The notes beneath the pieces are model-generated. The model saw only the letters and a program-made list of their open reading frames with translations, ran no database searches and had not been told where the DNA came from. This document shows, in pieces, positions 43,546 through 52,060 of a DNA stretch of 64,000 bases. A program made the position numbers and the translations under genes. This stretch comes from CAWARU01 sp963784575 (GTDB taxonomy: Bacteria; Pseudomonadota; Gammaproteobacteria; UBA6186; Azoamicaceae): contig CAWARU010000001.1 of assembly GCA_963784575.1 (NCBI GenBank), positions 1,984,001 through 2,048,000 of the forward strand, in the 5' to 3' direction. Numbering within the stretch: the stretch's first letter is position 1; every line of letters starts with the position of its first letter.

Positions 43546-45879
43546 ATGAGTTATCAATTTGCAGCAAAAGATTTAGTTTCAAAAGTTATCTTAGGAAGCA
43601 GCGTCAATTCAGTTAATGGTATAGCAGATCCCCTTCAAAGAGTGCTAACGAATTTTGCTTTTGAAGCAGGAACTGACAAAACCAAGAAAATTCCACTACG
43701 ATCAATGTTAGATACTACCGAATTTGCTGAATCCAGCAAATCAGTTACCAAAAGTAAAGCATTGTCAGCAGATGCAGAAGTCAGTGTGGGCACTGGACCC
43801 GCGGTTTCTGCCACCCTTAAAGCCAGTTCAGAGAAAGATGAATCAAAGTTTGTTGGAGAATATAATGTAGTGTATGGTTATTTATATGAAAATCAAATTT
43901 TGCAAGATGGTATCGAATTATCTGATGATTCTGTTAAACTTCTTCAGGCCGGGAAAATTGATACTTTCTTATCGCGTTATGGCGATTCATTTGTTTCCAG
44001 TATCAGCTATGGAATAGCATTTCATGCAACATTAAAATTTGAAAATTTAACTCGAAAGAACAAAAAAGATCTGGAAAGTAAATTATCAGCTCACGGGGGA
44101 AGTGCAACTGCATTACTGGGGGCATTAAGTACCTCTGGAGAGCTCCATGATTTTATGAGTCGAGAAAAAATCACTTATAAATTAAGCGTTAATCAAAGAG
44201 GTGGGGCGTTACTTCTATCTTCTGAAGAAGAATTAAAATCAGCGCAAGAAAAATCTATCACGGCAGAAGCAAAAAAGAAAGCCGGCGCTCAAGATGCAGA
44301 TGCTAAGAAAAAAGCCGCAGATGCAGCTTTAAAGGAATATACGGCAGCGAGTAAAGAAAGTGCTGCCACACAAGAGGTCCTGAAGACGAAAGCAGATACC
44401 TTGAAGAAATCCAGTGATGAAGCAACTGCAGCTGCAGCACTTGCCTCACAAGATTCTGATGTTGCAAAATCTGAGCTTGAGTTAGTGCAAAAAAAGATTT
44501 TGGAAACAACACAGCAAAGCGTGAGTCAAACAGATTATAATAGCAAAAGTGAAATCCAAAAATGGTGGGTCAGCACTCAGAATTTTTTGGCAGCAATTAA
44601 GGCTGATCCCAAAAAATATGAAATGATTGCTCTAGATTGCGGATTATCTTCCTATACAGATCTAGCTTCATTGATAGGAAAAAGTGAAAATTACGATACT
44701 ATAGTGGCCAATCTTAATACAGTTCCTGTCAGGGTGCTTGATATTAATAAAATCGTCGCCAAAATAGACAGATGCTTGCATGCTTTGGACATTTATACAC
44801 GATTCTTAGCAGGTGATACTTCGTTCGAAAGTCATGGCAGTATTCGAGCAAAAATTAAGTCTGAAATAGATCATCACACGAGACAATTGCAAATTAACAG
44901 GCAACGATTGACCATGATAAAATTCTTGAATGAAGCTGAATATAAAGACTTACTGAGTTCTATTAATTTGAGTTTTGAATTTGAAAGAACTCTACAATTT
45001 AACAAAGAGACACTAAGTGCTCTAAAGCATCAACCCGCCGCCATTACTATTGCATCTAGTGAATTGCGTGGTGAAAAAGCAGAAAGACAACGTTTGATTC
45101 CTGGCCTTAGAGGGTACTTTAACAGACATTGGTATTCATTAAATTACGCAGTACGCATCCCTCAAAAAATCAAAGAATTTGTTGTTAAAGTGCAGACGCT
45201 AGGAAATAAACCTTTTCAAGGTAACTTAGCAATCAGCTATGAAGATCGGGAGGGTTATAAATTATTGACCCCTTTCATCGACAACACAGTTTTGCTAGGT
45301 GAAGATCGTAAAAAGCAAGAAGAAGAGTCTATCAATTCCATAAAGAAAAAAATGGAAGACTACAAAACAGCTTTAGAAAAATTGACATCTGAAAGAGCGG
45401 CTAAAACTGCTGAACTTTCCAAAGCTGAAAGGATGGATAAAGGATTATCTGAACAGAGTGAGCAAACCGAAAAAGAGCATAAGGCCAAGAAGGAGGATGA
45501 AAGTAATCCAGAGTTAATCAAGAAGTTAAGGGTGGATCTTTCTCAATTAGATGAGATATTCGCTAAGCAAGCTGCGGAATATGATGATGAGGGAGGAAGA
45601 TTAACCGGTCTTGAAATAACTGAAGCTGGCACCATACGCATCCCTGTCAGTAGTCAGTTTAAGGCGCAGGCATCAAGTTTAGCCGATAGAACTATGCTCT
45701 TTAAATTTGCGCATGAGAAGGGGGAGCGAGTCGCAGAGGTCAATCCCTTTACAGTGCTCTTCTCTGTAGAAGAGGAACTACCAACGGCATTGTGTTCACC
45801 CGTTGCCGCTGATAAGGTACGGTCTTTTAGTTTCGAAAAAAGCCCTACTGAAAAACCTGTTGTTCGACCTGATATATAA
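43546..45879 (+). CDS. Large protein with possible MACPF-like N-terminus and coiled coils
   Basis: The 777-residue protein is not confidently recognised. Residues about 100-215 show FLSRYGDSFVSSISYGIAFH followed by polar strands. This recalls the YGTHY/GD-F--GG core of MACPF/CDC and SNTX pore-forming proteins, though the Gly-Gly pair is absent, so the match is weak. A Lys/Ala-rich coiled coil spans about 225-325 (AKKKAADAALKEYTAASKES), and a second lies at about 595-700. It has no signal peptide or TM segment. AAGGAG lies seven bases before the ATG. Membrane-pore or effector activity is speculation. Confidence 0.6.
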   Translation: MSYQFAAKDLVSKVILGSSVNSVNGIADPLQRVLTNFAFEAGTDKTKKIPLRSMLDTTEFAESSKSVTKSKALSADAEVSVGTGPAVSATLKASSEKDESKFVGEYNVVYGYLYENQILQDGIELSDDSVKLLQAGKIDTFLSRYGDSFVSSISYGIAFHATLKFENLTRKNKKDLESKLSAHGGSATALLGALSTSGELHDFMSREKITYKLSVNQRGGALLLSSEEELKSAQEKSITAEAKKKAGAQDADAKKKAADAALKEYTAASKESAATQEVLKTKADTLKKSSDEATAAAALASQDSDVAKSELELVQKKILETTQQSVSQTDYNSKSEIQKWWVSTQNFLAAIKADPKKYEMIALDCGLSSYTDLASLIGKSENYDTIVANLNTVPVRVLDINKIVAKIDRCLHALDIYTRFLAGDTSFESHGSIRAKIKSEIDHHTRQLQINRQRLTMIKFLNEAEYKDLLSSINLSFEFERTLQFNKETLSALKHQPAAITIASSELRGEKAERQRLIPGLRGYFNRHWYSLNYAVRIPQKIKEFVVKVQTLGNKPFQGNLAISYEDREGYKLLTPFIDNTVLLGEDRKKQEEESINSIKKKMEDYKTALEKLTSERAAKTAELSKAERMDKGLSEQSEQTEKEHKAKKEDESNPELIKKLRVDLSQLDEIFAKQAAEYDDEGGRLTGLEITEAGTIRIPVSSQFKAQASSLADRTMLFKFAHEKGERVAEVNPFTVLFSVEEELPTALCSPVAADKVRSFSFEKSPTEKPVVRPDI

Positions 45880-45985
45880 ATATATAACTAAAATCCCCAT
45901 GTGTTTTAGATGAATAAAGTGCCTGTGTGATGCAAAACATCCACAGGCACACTTAATTGAGATTAAGTGCGATGATGGGGTTGTC

Positions 45986-46150
45986 TCACGATCTTCGAAC
46001 AAAGTACACAATAAGTGCTGCAACAAATAAAATCAGAAAAATAATGAAAATAATCTTCGCAACCAGAGCTGCCGCAACGGCAACACCAGTAAACCCAAGA
46101 ATACCTGCAATTATTGCTATTATTAAAAAAATCAGGACCCAAGCCAACAT
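45986..46150 (-). CDS. DUF1328 (YtjA-like) small membrane protein
   Basis: The 54-residue protein reads MLAWVLIFLIIAIIAGILGF and TGVAVAAALVAKIIFIIFLI, two membrane helices in the DUF1328/YtjA pattern. GGAG lies six bases before the ATG. It is the last of three small same-strand genes (DUF3309, CsbD, DUF1328) often linked to osmotic or envelope stress. No molecular function is known. Confidence 0.9.
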   Translation of the reverse strand: MLAWVLIFLIIAIIAGILGFTGVAVAAALVAKIIFIIFLILFVAALIVYFVRRS

Positions 46151-46211
46151 ATTTTTCTCCAGAATTAAAAAGGCAGCCCCAAAACAATACCACGAAGGCC
46201 GCCTAACACTA

Positions 46212-46418
46212 TTATTCTAAATTATTTTCTTTATAGAATGCTTTAATTTCATTCTCAGCTTTTTCTCTGTCATAGCCATATCTTTCACGAATTTTACCGG
46301 CTAATTCATCAAATGATCCATCTAATACTTTAAAATCATCATCTGTCATCTTGCCCCATTTTTGCTTTGCTTTACCTTTTAATTGCTGCCATTTGCCCTT
46401 TAAAGTATCTTTGTTCAT
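46212..46418 (-). CDS. CsbD family stress-response protein
   Basis: The 68-residue helical, highly charged protein has the start MNKDTLKGKWQQLKGKAKQK and WGKMTDDD followed by GKIRERYGYDREKAENEI, the CsbD/YjbJ family pattern. E. coli YjbJ is an abundant stationary-phase protein of unknown mechanism. AAGGAG lies six bases before the ATG. It lies between the DUF3309 and DUF1328 genes. Confidence 0.95.
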   Translation of the reverse strand: MNKDTLKGKWQQLKGKAKQKWGKMTDDDFKVLDGSFDELAGKIRERYGYDREKAENEIKAFYKENNLE

Positions 46419-46487
46419 TTCAGTCTCCTTAATGTTTAAGTGTTACAATTTAAATATAGATCTTATTTTAAATTATTTTCTTTAACG

Positions 46488-46514
46488 ACCTTCTCCCGAA
46501 GATAGGGAGAAGGT
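46488..46514. repeat. Hairpin ACCTTCTCCC/GGGAGAAGGT
   Basis: A perfect 10-bp stem (46488-46497 with 46505-46514) with loop GAAGATA lies just after the DUF3309 stop. No T-run follows on the minus strand. Confidence 0.5.
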
Positions 46515-46524
46515 TCCGAAGTTT

Positions 46525-47202
46525 TTAGAGCGAACCTGCTCCGGTTGCACCTGTACTTCCAGGACTTGAAGTCCCTGGGGTACCGGTACCACTTGTTCCC
46601 GGTGTTCCATAGGTTCCAGTTGTAGCTGGTGTAGGCCCAGTAGGAGTGGTCACAGAACTACCAGTGCCAATCGATCCAGTACCGCTTGGTGTATTGATTC
46701 CAGTTGTAGTACCATATCCCGGCGTACTTTGAGTTCCTGGATAAGCAGGGTTTCCAGAAGTGTTTGGGGTGCCAACAGTACCTGGAGTGTTTGCAGAACC
46801 GGTAGTTCCATAAGTATCAGTCCCCGTGGTAGTTCCCGGAGTAGTACTTACTCCCGTTCCAATATAACCTGTACCTGTACTACTACCCATACCAGTGCCA
46901 GAATTTTCTGCAATCTTATTTGCTTGTAACATCTCACCTGCATCAGAATGCGTTGCAGCGGGTGCACTTGGATTGGTTGTTGTGGGAGTGGGGGATATTG
47001 TTGTTGGCGGTTGTGTTGATGTTGCAGCAGCTGTAAAAGCAATAGCTGGCAGTATACCTATAGCTATCAATATGAATAGAAATATTATAAGTGCAATAAA
47101 GACACCACCTGGATAATAGCCCCATTCTCTACTATACGGCCATGTCGGAATTGACCCAAGCAATAAAAGAATTAAAATAATCAATAGTATAAGACTTAAC
47201 AT
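46525..47202 (-). CDS. DUF3309-type membrane protein with long Gly/Thr/Pro/Ser-rich tail
   Basis: The 225-residue protein has two hydrophobic helices at residues 1-60 with the DUF3309 signature GSIPTWPYSREWGYYPGG. DUF3309 proteins are normally only about 50 residues. Here a low-complexity tail of about 160 residues follows (TPGTTTGTDTYGTTGSANTP and similar), probably extracytoplasmic and disordered. The frame is open to 47229, but the ATG at 47202 has AAGGAG six bases upstream. It heads the small stress cluster. Function is unknown. Confidence 0.8.
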   Translation of the reverse strand: MLSLILLIILILLLLGSIPTWPYSREWGYYPGGVFIALIIFLFILIAIGILPAIAFTAAATSTQPPTTISPTPTTTNPSAPAATHSDAGEMLQANKIAENSGTGMGSSTGTGYIGTGVSTTPGTTTGTDTYGTTGSANTPGTVGTPNTSGNPAYPGTQSTPGYGTTTGINTPSGTGSIGTGSSVTTPTGPTPATTGTYGTPGTSGTGTPGTSSPGSTGATGAGSL

Positions 47203-47302
47203 TTTGTTCTCCTTTTCATATAGATACAATATTATGAATACATTATTGGATATTCATTTATTCAAACTTACAGCTTCAACATGAAGTTTAGACATTTATT
47301 TC

Positions 47303-47554
47303 TTAATTTTCTTGCATAAGTCGCAAATATTTAGAATATAATTCTTCTTTGGTTTCTTTGTGTTCAGGATCATTGGGTATACAGGCTACTGGGCATACCA
47401 ATTGACATTGAGGCACATCATGATGGCCGACACATTCAGTACATTTATTTGGATCAATCTCATATATTGATTCACCTGCAGAGATAGCTTGATTCGGACA
47501 TGCAGGTTCACACACATCACAATTAATACACTCTGTTGTAATTTTTAATGCCAT
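47303..47554 (-). CDS. fdxA: YfhL-type 2[4Fe-4S] ferredoxin
   Basis: The 83-residue electron carrier has the first cluster motif CINCDVCEPACP and the second CTECVGHHDVPQCQLVCPV, whose six- to eight-residue insertion is typical of YfhL/Allochromatium-type ferredoxins. The C-terminal helix extension is also present. It is upstream of a degenerate 12-bp repeat and followed by a long gap to the DUF3309 gene. In many proteobacteria it neighbours coaD, as here. The symbol is a family-level choice (yfhL in E. coli). Confidence 0.92.
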   Translation of the reverse strand: MALKITTECINCDVCEPACPNQAISAGESIYEIDPNKCTECVGHHDVPQCQLVCPVACIPNDPEHKETKEELYSKYLRLMQEN

Positions 47555-47610
47555 AATAATTCCATAATAATGCCATAATTATTGCCACAATAATTGCCGT
47601 AATAATACCG
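47550..47610. repeat. Degenerate 12-bp tandem repeat
   Basis: About five imperfect units of the type GCCATAATAATT (variants GCCATAATTATT, GCCACAATAATT, GCCGTAATAATA) lie between coaD and the ferredoxin gene, covering the ferredoxin's ribosome-binding region. Confidence 0.65.
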
Positions 47611-47624
47611 TAACTATCCCTTAA

Positions 47625-48113
47625 TTATGAGAATTTCTGCTTTAATTTTAGTGCCACTGCCTTATGGACAAAGGAAGAAACATCCCCCTGCAAAGAGGCT
47701 ATTTCACGCACCAAAGTTGAAGAGATATAGGAATATTGTTCAGCCGGTGTCAGAAATAAAGTTTCTATTCCGGGTGCGAGGTGACGATTCATGTTCGCTA
47801 ATTGAAATTCATATTCAAAATCAGACACAACACGCAAGCCGCGAATGATGGTGGCAGCCCCCTGTTCGCGTGCAAAATCCACTAAAAGATTGTCAAATCC
47901 TAGAACCACTATATTACTTACTCCTCCCAGGACTTCTTTTGCAAGCTTCACACGCTCTTCCAGTGTAAAGAAAGGTGATTTGCGTTTGTTCTCAGCTATG
48001 GCAACGATGATTTCACCAAAAAGCTTGGAAGCACGCAGGATGAGATCTTGGTGGCCATTAGTGATGGGATCGAAGGTACCAGGAAAAATAGCTTTATTGT
48101 GTATCTTAAGCAT
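47625..48113 (-). CDS. coaD: Phosphopantetheine adenylyltransferase
   Basis: The 162-residue enzyme of coenzyme A synthesis adenylates 4-prime-phosphopantetheine. It has the nucleotidyltransferase start AIFPGTFDPITNGHQDLI (T/HxGH motif), RGLRVVSDFEYEFQLANMNR, and the C-terminal ISSTLVREIASLQGDVSSFV. Length is standard (about 160). GGAG precedes the ATG by ten bases. It is followed by the ferredoxin gene on the same strand and preceded by hemE 31 bases upstream. Confidence 0.97.
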   Translation of the reverse strand: MLKIHNKAIFPGTFDPITNGHQDLILRASKLFGEIIVAIAENKRKSPFFTLEERVKLAKEVLGGVSNIVVLGFDNLLVDFAREQGAATIIRGLRVVSDFEYEFQLANMNRHLAPGIETLFLTPAEQYSYISSTLVREIASLQGDVSSFVHKAVALKLKQKFS

Positions 48114-48143
48114 AAGCTCTGTTCTCCTAATAAAATCCTATTG

Positions 48144-49250
48144 TCATTTCAGTGAAAGTTTTTGATGAAATTTCGGACTTAAACGATGAACTGCTTCTAT
48201 TAAAACCTGAACGTTTTCCAAAGCTATGTCTTGTGGAATACCATGCCCCAGATTGAATATGTGGCCGGGACCATGGCCAAATTGCTCCAGAACATGCTGC
48301 ACACCTTGCTCTATGACAGCGGGCTTCGCGTACAGAATAGCGGGATCAAGATTGCCTTGCAAGGCAACACGATGCGGATGCAGAATGTCTTGAACAATCT
48401 GTCTTGAAGATTTTATATCTGCATTCCAATCTAAGCCTATGGCATGGGTCCCACTTTGCATGATTTCTGTTAAGTTTCGCCCGCCATTTTTTGTAAAAAT
48501 AATGGTGGGTGTTTCATGCGCGGCATTCACACCCCGAATAATATTCGACATGTAAGGTAATGAACATGCCAAATAATCAGAATCTGATAACACACCACCC
48601 CAAGTATCAAACAGCATAACAACATCTACACCAGCTTCAATTTGCGCTTTCAAATAGTCTGTAATACTGCTGGCAAGGTGTGCGAGCAATCGATGCAAAG
48701 ATTCAGGCTCCTGATACAGCCATTTTTTAATGAGATTAAAGTGTTTACTAGATCCGTTTTCGATCATATAGCATGCAATAGTCCACGGGCTTCCAGCAAA
48801 TCCGATCAGAGGAATTTCTTTTTTTAAAGATTTTTTTACTTGTCGAATTGTGTCCATCACATATTTCAATTCTGTATTCGGATCAATTTTTGGCAAATTT
48901 TCTATGTCTTTGACAGACTGGATTGGTCTTTCAAATTTGGGTCCTTCACCTTCTTCAAAATAAAGGCCTAACCCATATGCATCTGGTATGGTTAAGATAT
49001 CTGAAAATACGATGGCAGCGTCCAAGGGAAAACGTTGCAATGGTTGCAAAGTTACTTCAGAGGCGAGATCAGGATTTTTGCAGAGATTCAAGAAACTTTT
49101 TGCGCGCGCTCGAAGCTCGCGGTACTCTGGCAAATAGCGCCCCGCTTGCCGCATGATCCAGATCGGCGTGCGATCGACTGGTTGGCAGCGGAGTGCTCGG
49201 ATGAGTCGGGGTGCGGTTGAAACCGAATTTGAAATGTGGTTTACTAACAT
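48144..49250 (-). CDS. hemE: Uroporphyrinogen decarboxylase
   Basis: The 368-residue enzyme decarboxylates uroporphyrinogen III to coproporphyrinogen III in heme synthesis. The N-terminal substrate-binding motif PIWIMRQAGRYLPEYRELR is complete, the catalytic Asp is in FSDILTIPDAYGL, and GFAGSPWTIACYMIEN and NLGHGIPQDIALENV follow. Length is normal (about 354) with a short N-terminal extension. No clear ribosome site precedes the ATG. With hemB in the same window, two separate heme genes are present. Confidence 0.97.
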   Translation of the reverse strand: MLVNHISNSVSTAPRLIRALRCQPVDRTPIWIMRQAGRYLPEYRELRARAKSFLNLCKNPDLASEVTLQPLQRFPLDAAIVFSDILTIPDAYGLGLYFEEGEGPKFERPIQSVKDIENLPKIDPNTELKYVMDTIRQVKKSLKKEIPLIGFAGSPWTIACYMIENGSSKHFNLIKKWLYQEPESLHRLLAHLASSITDYLKAQIEAGVDVVMLFDTWGGVLSDSDYLACSLPYMSNIIRGVNAAHETPTIIFTKNGGRNLTEIMQSGTHAIGLDWNADIKSSRQIVQDILHPHRVALQGNLDPAILYAKPAVIEQGVQHVLEQFGHGPGHIFNLGHGIPQDIALENVQVLIEAVHRLSPKFHQKLSLK

Positions 49251-49326
49251 AAATTAAAATGGTAAAAAAATAGAAATCAGTTATCAAAAGATAACTGATT
49301 TCAGGAATTTAAGGCAAGTTTATAAT

Positions 49327-50946
49327 TTAAGGATCCTTCGGGATAGCTTTCACAATCCGCGGTGTTATAAAAATCAGCAACTCCTGCCGACTGTCTGCCA
49401 AGTTTCTGTTCCTAAATATTGCACCAATGATCGGAATATCGCCAAAGAACGGCACTTTGAACCCTGTCCTTGAGGTCAGTACAGACAGCACGCCACCTAA
49501 CACCACTGTTTCACCATCATCTACCAATACTTTTGTTTCTAAGCGATTGGTATTGATAGCACTATTCAAGGTCTTTGAAACGGGAGAGTCATTGGTGATG
49601 ATGAGATCCAATTGCACTTTGTTGTCTGGTGTAATGTGCGGAGTAACTTCAAGCCTGAGCGATGCTTTCTTATAGGTAATGGAGGTGGCACCACTTGACG
49701 TGGATTCTTGGTAAGGAATATCTGTCCCTTGTTCAACAACTGCTTTATTTTTGTCCTCAGTCAAAACTTTTGGTCTGGCAATCGTTTTAGTCTTTGATTC
49801 GAGCTCGAGTGCTTGCAATTCCAAATCCAATAAAGTCCCATTTGGAAGTCTTGCCAAGGATAAACCTACGCTCGCTATCTTACCAGCGCTGGTAATGTTA
49901 CCAAGATCAGAAAACAATGCTTCTGTCGTATTCACAGTAGGACCTGCAGATTCTGGCCCGCCCATCAAACCACTTGGAATGATTGGAGCTGGCGGTGGGG
50001 GGAAACCATTGTTAGCAATGGCTCGAGAAGCTTCCACATGATTACCAACACCCAAGATACGATGTCCGAAATTGAAAGCCAAGGCACCACCAAAACGCAT
50101 GCCAAGTGCTTCTTCGCAACTGTCGTTTGCAGTTACAATTTGCGTCGAAATTTCGACTTGTCGCACTGGCACATCCAATATCTGAAGCATGGCGTGCACT
50201 TCCGCAAGTTTTGTTTCAATGTCTTGAACCAAAAGGGTATTGGTCCGTTTGTCAACCGTAACATTACCTCTGGTAGAGAGTAAGGAATTGCCCTTTTCCT
50301 TTAGAATGGAGGCAATATCTGATGCGTCTGCATATTTGATTGCGATCCATTCAGAACGAAGCGGCGCGAGATCCTGCACGTGCTTTAAGGCTTCGAGTTC
50401 CTGTGTTTCCTCTGAAGCAATTTCAGAAGCAGGGGCAATCCTAGTAATGTTTCCTTGCACACGCTTATCCAATCCCTTAGTCTTCAAAATAATGTCCAGC
50501 GCTTGATCCCAAGGTACATTCTGCAAACGCAGCGTGACATTGCCTTTAACACCGTCGCTCACGATCAAATTAAATCCTGCAAAATCAGCTAAAATCTGCA
50601 ACACAGCACGCAGATCAATACTTTGGAAATCAAGCGAGATGCGTTCGCCTGTATATCTACCTTCTTTTGCTTGTTGCGCTCGTTGTTCCTTCGAAACATG
50701 CCTTACTTCGATTACGAATTGATTGTCTATTTGATAAGCGATTTTCTCATATTCCCCTTCAGCATGCATCCACAACACTACATCAAGACCACTGCGCACC
50801 AAGCTAAACCCTTTGATGGGGGTGCCAAAATCAGAAACATCATACTGCTTGAGAAATCGATTCTTGTATGCAAGCACCATAAAATCGAGCCATAATTTTG
50901 CCATTTTCTTCTGTAAAATCGATGGCTGCTTTTGGAGAGGATACAT
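49327..50946 (-). CDS. pilQ: Type IV pilus secretin PilQ, C-terminal part (frameshifted gene)
   Basis: This frame carries the N0/STN domain (ISLDFQSIDLRAVLQILADF), an N1 domain, and the secretin channel domain ending NRNLADSRQELLIFITPRIV. PilQ forms the outer-membrane pore for the pilus. The frame has no proper start: the family sequence before it (LWLDFMVL, then QYDVSDFGTP) joins the AMIN-domain frame at 50840-51466. The shift sits near the A4 run at 50896-50899; deleting one A gives GKLWLDF and a 713-residue PilQ of normal length. As written, the secretin would lack its signal peptide and could not reach the outer membrane. Confidence 0.9.
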   Translation of the reverse strand: MYPLQKQPSILQKKMAKLWLDFMVLAYKNRFLKQYDVSDFGTPIKGFSLVRSGLDVVLWMHAEGEYEKIAYQIDNQFVIEVRHVSKEQRAQQAKEGRYTGERISLDFQSIDLRAVLQILADFAGFNLIVSDGVKGNVTLRLQNVPWDQALDIILKTKGLDKRVQGNITRIAPASEIASEETQELEALKHVQDLAPLRSEWIAIKYADASDIASILKEKGNSLLSTRGNVTVDKRTNTLLVQDIETKLAEVHAMLQILDVPVRQVEISTQIVTANDSCEEALGMRFGGALAFNFGHRILGVGNHVEASRAIANNGFPPPPAPIIPSGLMGGPESAGPTVNTTEALFSDLGNITSAGKIASVGLSLARLPNGTLLDLELQALELESKTKTIARPKVLTEDKNKAVVEQGTDIPYQESTSSGATSITYKKASLRLEVTPHITPDNKVQLDLIITNDSPVSKTLNSAINTNRLETKVLVDDGETVVLGGVLSVLTSRTGFKVPFFGDIPIIGAIFRNRNLADSRQELLIFITPRIVKAIPKDP

Positions 50947-51466
50947 TGAATATCAGTCGTCCCTCGCCATCAGAGCCGCGACGAAAATCAAAAGATTGAA
51001 TTTGGTAGTCTCGTGATTCCTCACATCCCCGAAATGCAGCAGAATTAGGTTCTGCCGACATTGTGATAATCACATGGTTGCCGCGAACCTCGGTAGTATG
51101 CGGTACTGGACCATTTAAATTAATGACAACCCGAGTTTTATCCCTACCTTCCACCACATTCAAACCTTTCAGCATTCCCAGCGCAAATGTTTGATTAGAT
51201 AATTTTTTGGGGAGTCGATTGGACACATTATTGAAATCGAGAATGATGCTGTTCGGATTATCTACTGCAAAACTTCTGGGTGGAGAAACGGGACGAGAAA
51301 ATGCAAATTCTAATTGAATGCGATCTTCAGGCAATGTATGAACCTGGACATCTTGAAGTGAAGCTCTGGACTCGGCCCATGCCAAATTTCCAAGGCAGAG
51401 CCAGAGTATGGCAATCACAATCCCAAAGAAGATTATTTTTTTAGACGAAACTTTTGGATAAGACAT
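50840..51466 (-). CDS. pilQ: PilQ N-terminal part with signal peptide and AMIN domain (frameshifted gene)
   Basis: The 208-residue frame begins with a signal peptide (IIFFGIVIAILWLCLGNLAW, cleavage near AWA-ES). Tandem AMIN-type domains follow (DRIQLEFAFSRPVSPPRSFA, then SFDFRRGSDGEGRLIFNVSS), which bind peptidoglycan in PilQ. After EENGKI it departs from the family and stops at 50840; the correct continuation is in the other frame from 50946. AAGGGG lies five bases before the ATG. It is the last pil gene, ten bases after the pilP stop. Confidence 0.88.
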   Translation of the reverse strand: MSYPKVSSKKIIFFGIVIAILWLCLGNLAWAESRASLQDVQVHTLPEDRIQLEFAFSRPVSPPRSFAVDNPNSIILDFNNVSNRLPKKLSNQTFALGMLKGLNVVEGRDKTRVVINLNGPVPHTTEVRGNHVIITMSAEPNSAAFRGCEESRDYQIQSFDFRRGSDGEGRLIFNVSSPKAAIDFTEENGKIMARFYGACIQESISQAV

Positions 51467-51475
51467 AAAGTCCCC

Positions 51476-52060
51476 TTATTTTCCTTGCTCCGCGGATAAT
51501 CTAAGCTGCACATCGCGCTCACGATACCCACCTTCTCCATCCGATACAAATTCATGAAGTTCTATCGATTTTTCGTTGATTTTCACAATTTTTCCGAAAT
51601 TTTCTCCCATGTAGTTTCCAACGCCGACACGGTGCACGATGCCAATAGGATCCAAAATTAAAGCCCAAAAAGTTCCACTGCGTTCTAAGGATCCCACCAT
51701 GCGCAAGGAATCCAGCGGATAAGTTTCCAACAATTCACGCGGTCTGCCGATATCAGGTTTTGGCCCTGTATAGACTTTTTTAGTCGGAGGAGCGGCTGCC
51801 AGCATCTCGGGTTGGAAAGGATCGCGAAAATTCGTGGCTGAATATTGATAGGGTTCAAATTTAGGAAAGCTTGGCAATTTTTCTATTTGCTTTGGCTTCT
51901 CTGCTTTGGTTTCTTCCACAAATCCAATCACATCGCTATCCGGTGCACTGCTGCAGCCAATCAAGCACGACAATAAAAGAATCGGTATCCCCAAAAAGAG
52001 TGGCGGCATTATTTTTTCTTTCATGGATTCTTTTATGGATTCTTTCACGGAATAGCCCAT
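51476..52060 (-). CDS. pilP: Type IV pilus assembly lipoprotein PilP
   Basis: The 194-residue inner-membrane lipoprotein links the PilMNO platform to PilQ. Its signal peptide ends at a lipobox LLSCLIGC. A disordered linker and a beta-domain follow (TNFRDPFQPE, LDSLRMVGSLERSGTFWALI, GVGNYMGENFGKI), which is the PilP pattern. The frame is open upstream to a TTG at 52093 inside pilO, but the ATG at 52060 overlaps the pilO stop by one base (TGATG), typical of coupled translation. Further in-frame Met codons lie downstream, so the exact start is moderately certain. Confidence 0.93.
   Translation of the reverse strand: MGYSVKESIKESMKEKIMPPLFLGIPILLLSCLIGCSSAPDSDVIGFVEETKAEKPKQIEKLPSFPKFEPYQYSATNFRDPFQPEMLAAAPPTKKVYTGPKPDIGRPRELLETYPLDSLRMVGSLERSGTFWALILDPIGIVHRVGVGNYMGENFGKIVKINEKSIELHEFVSDGEGGYRERDVQLRLSAEQGK

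Noticed and set aside
45957..46220. Plus-strand 87-codon frame over the DUF1328 gene
   Set aside because: The opposite strand holds a clear DUF1328 protein with a good ribosome site; this frame is its antisense shadow.
46729..47116. Plus-strand frames across the DUF3309 gene
   Set aside because: They arise from the low-complexity GGX/ACC repeats of the tail and have no independent support.
47550..47610. Short repeats considered as a CRISPR array
   Set aside because: Units are 12 bp, contiguous and degenerate without spacers. The same applies to the 13-bp array at 62102 and the 18-bp array at 52668.
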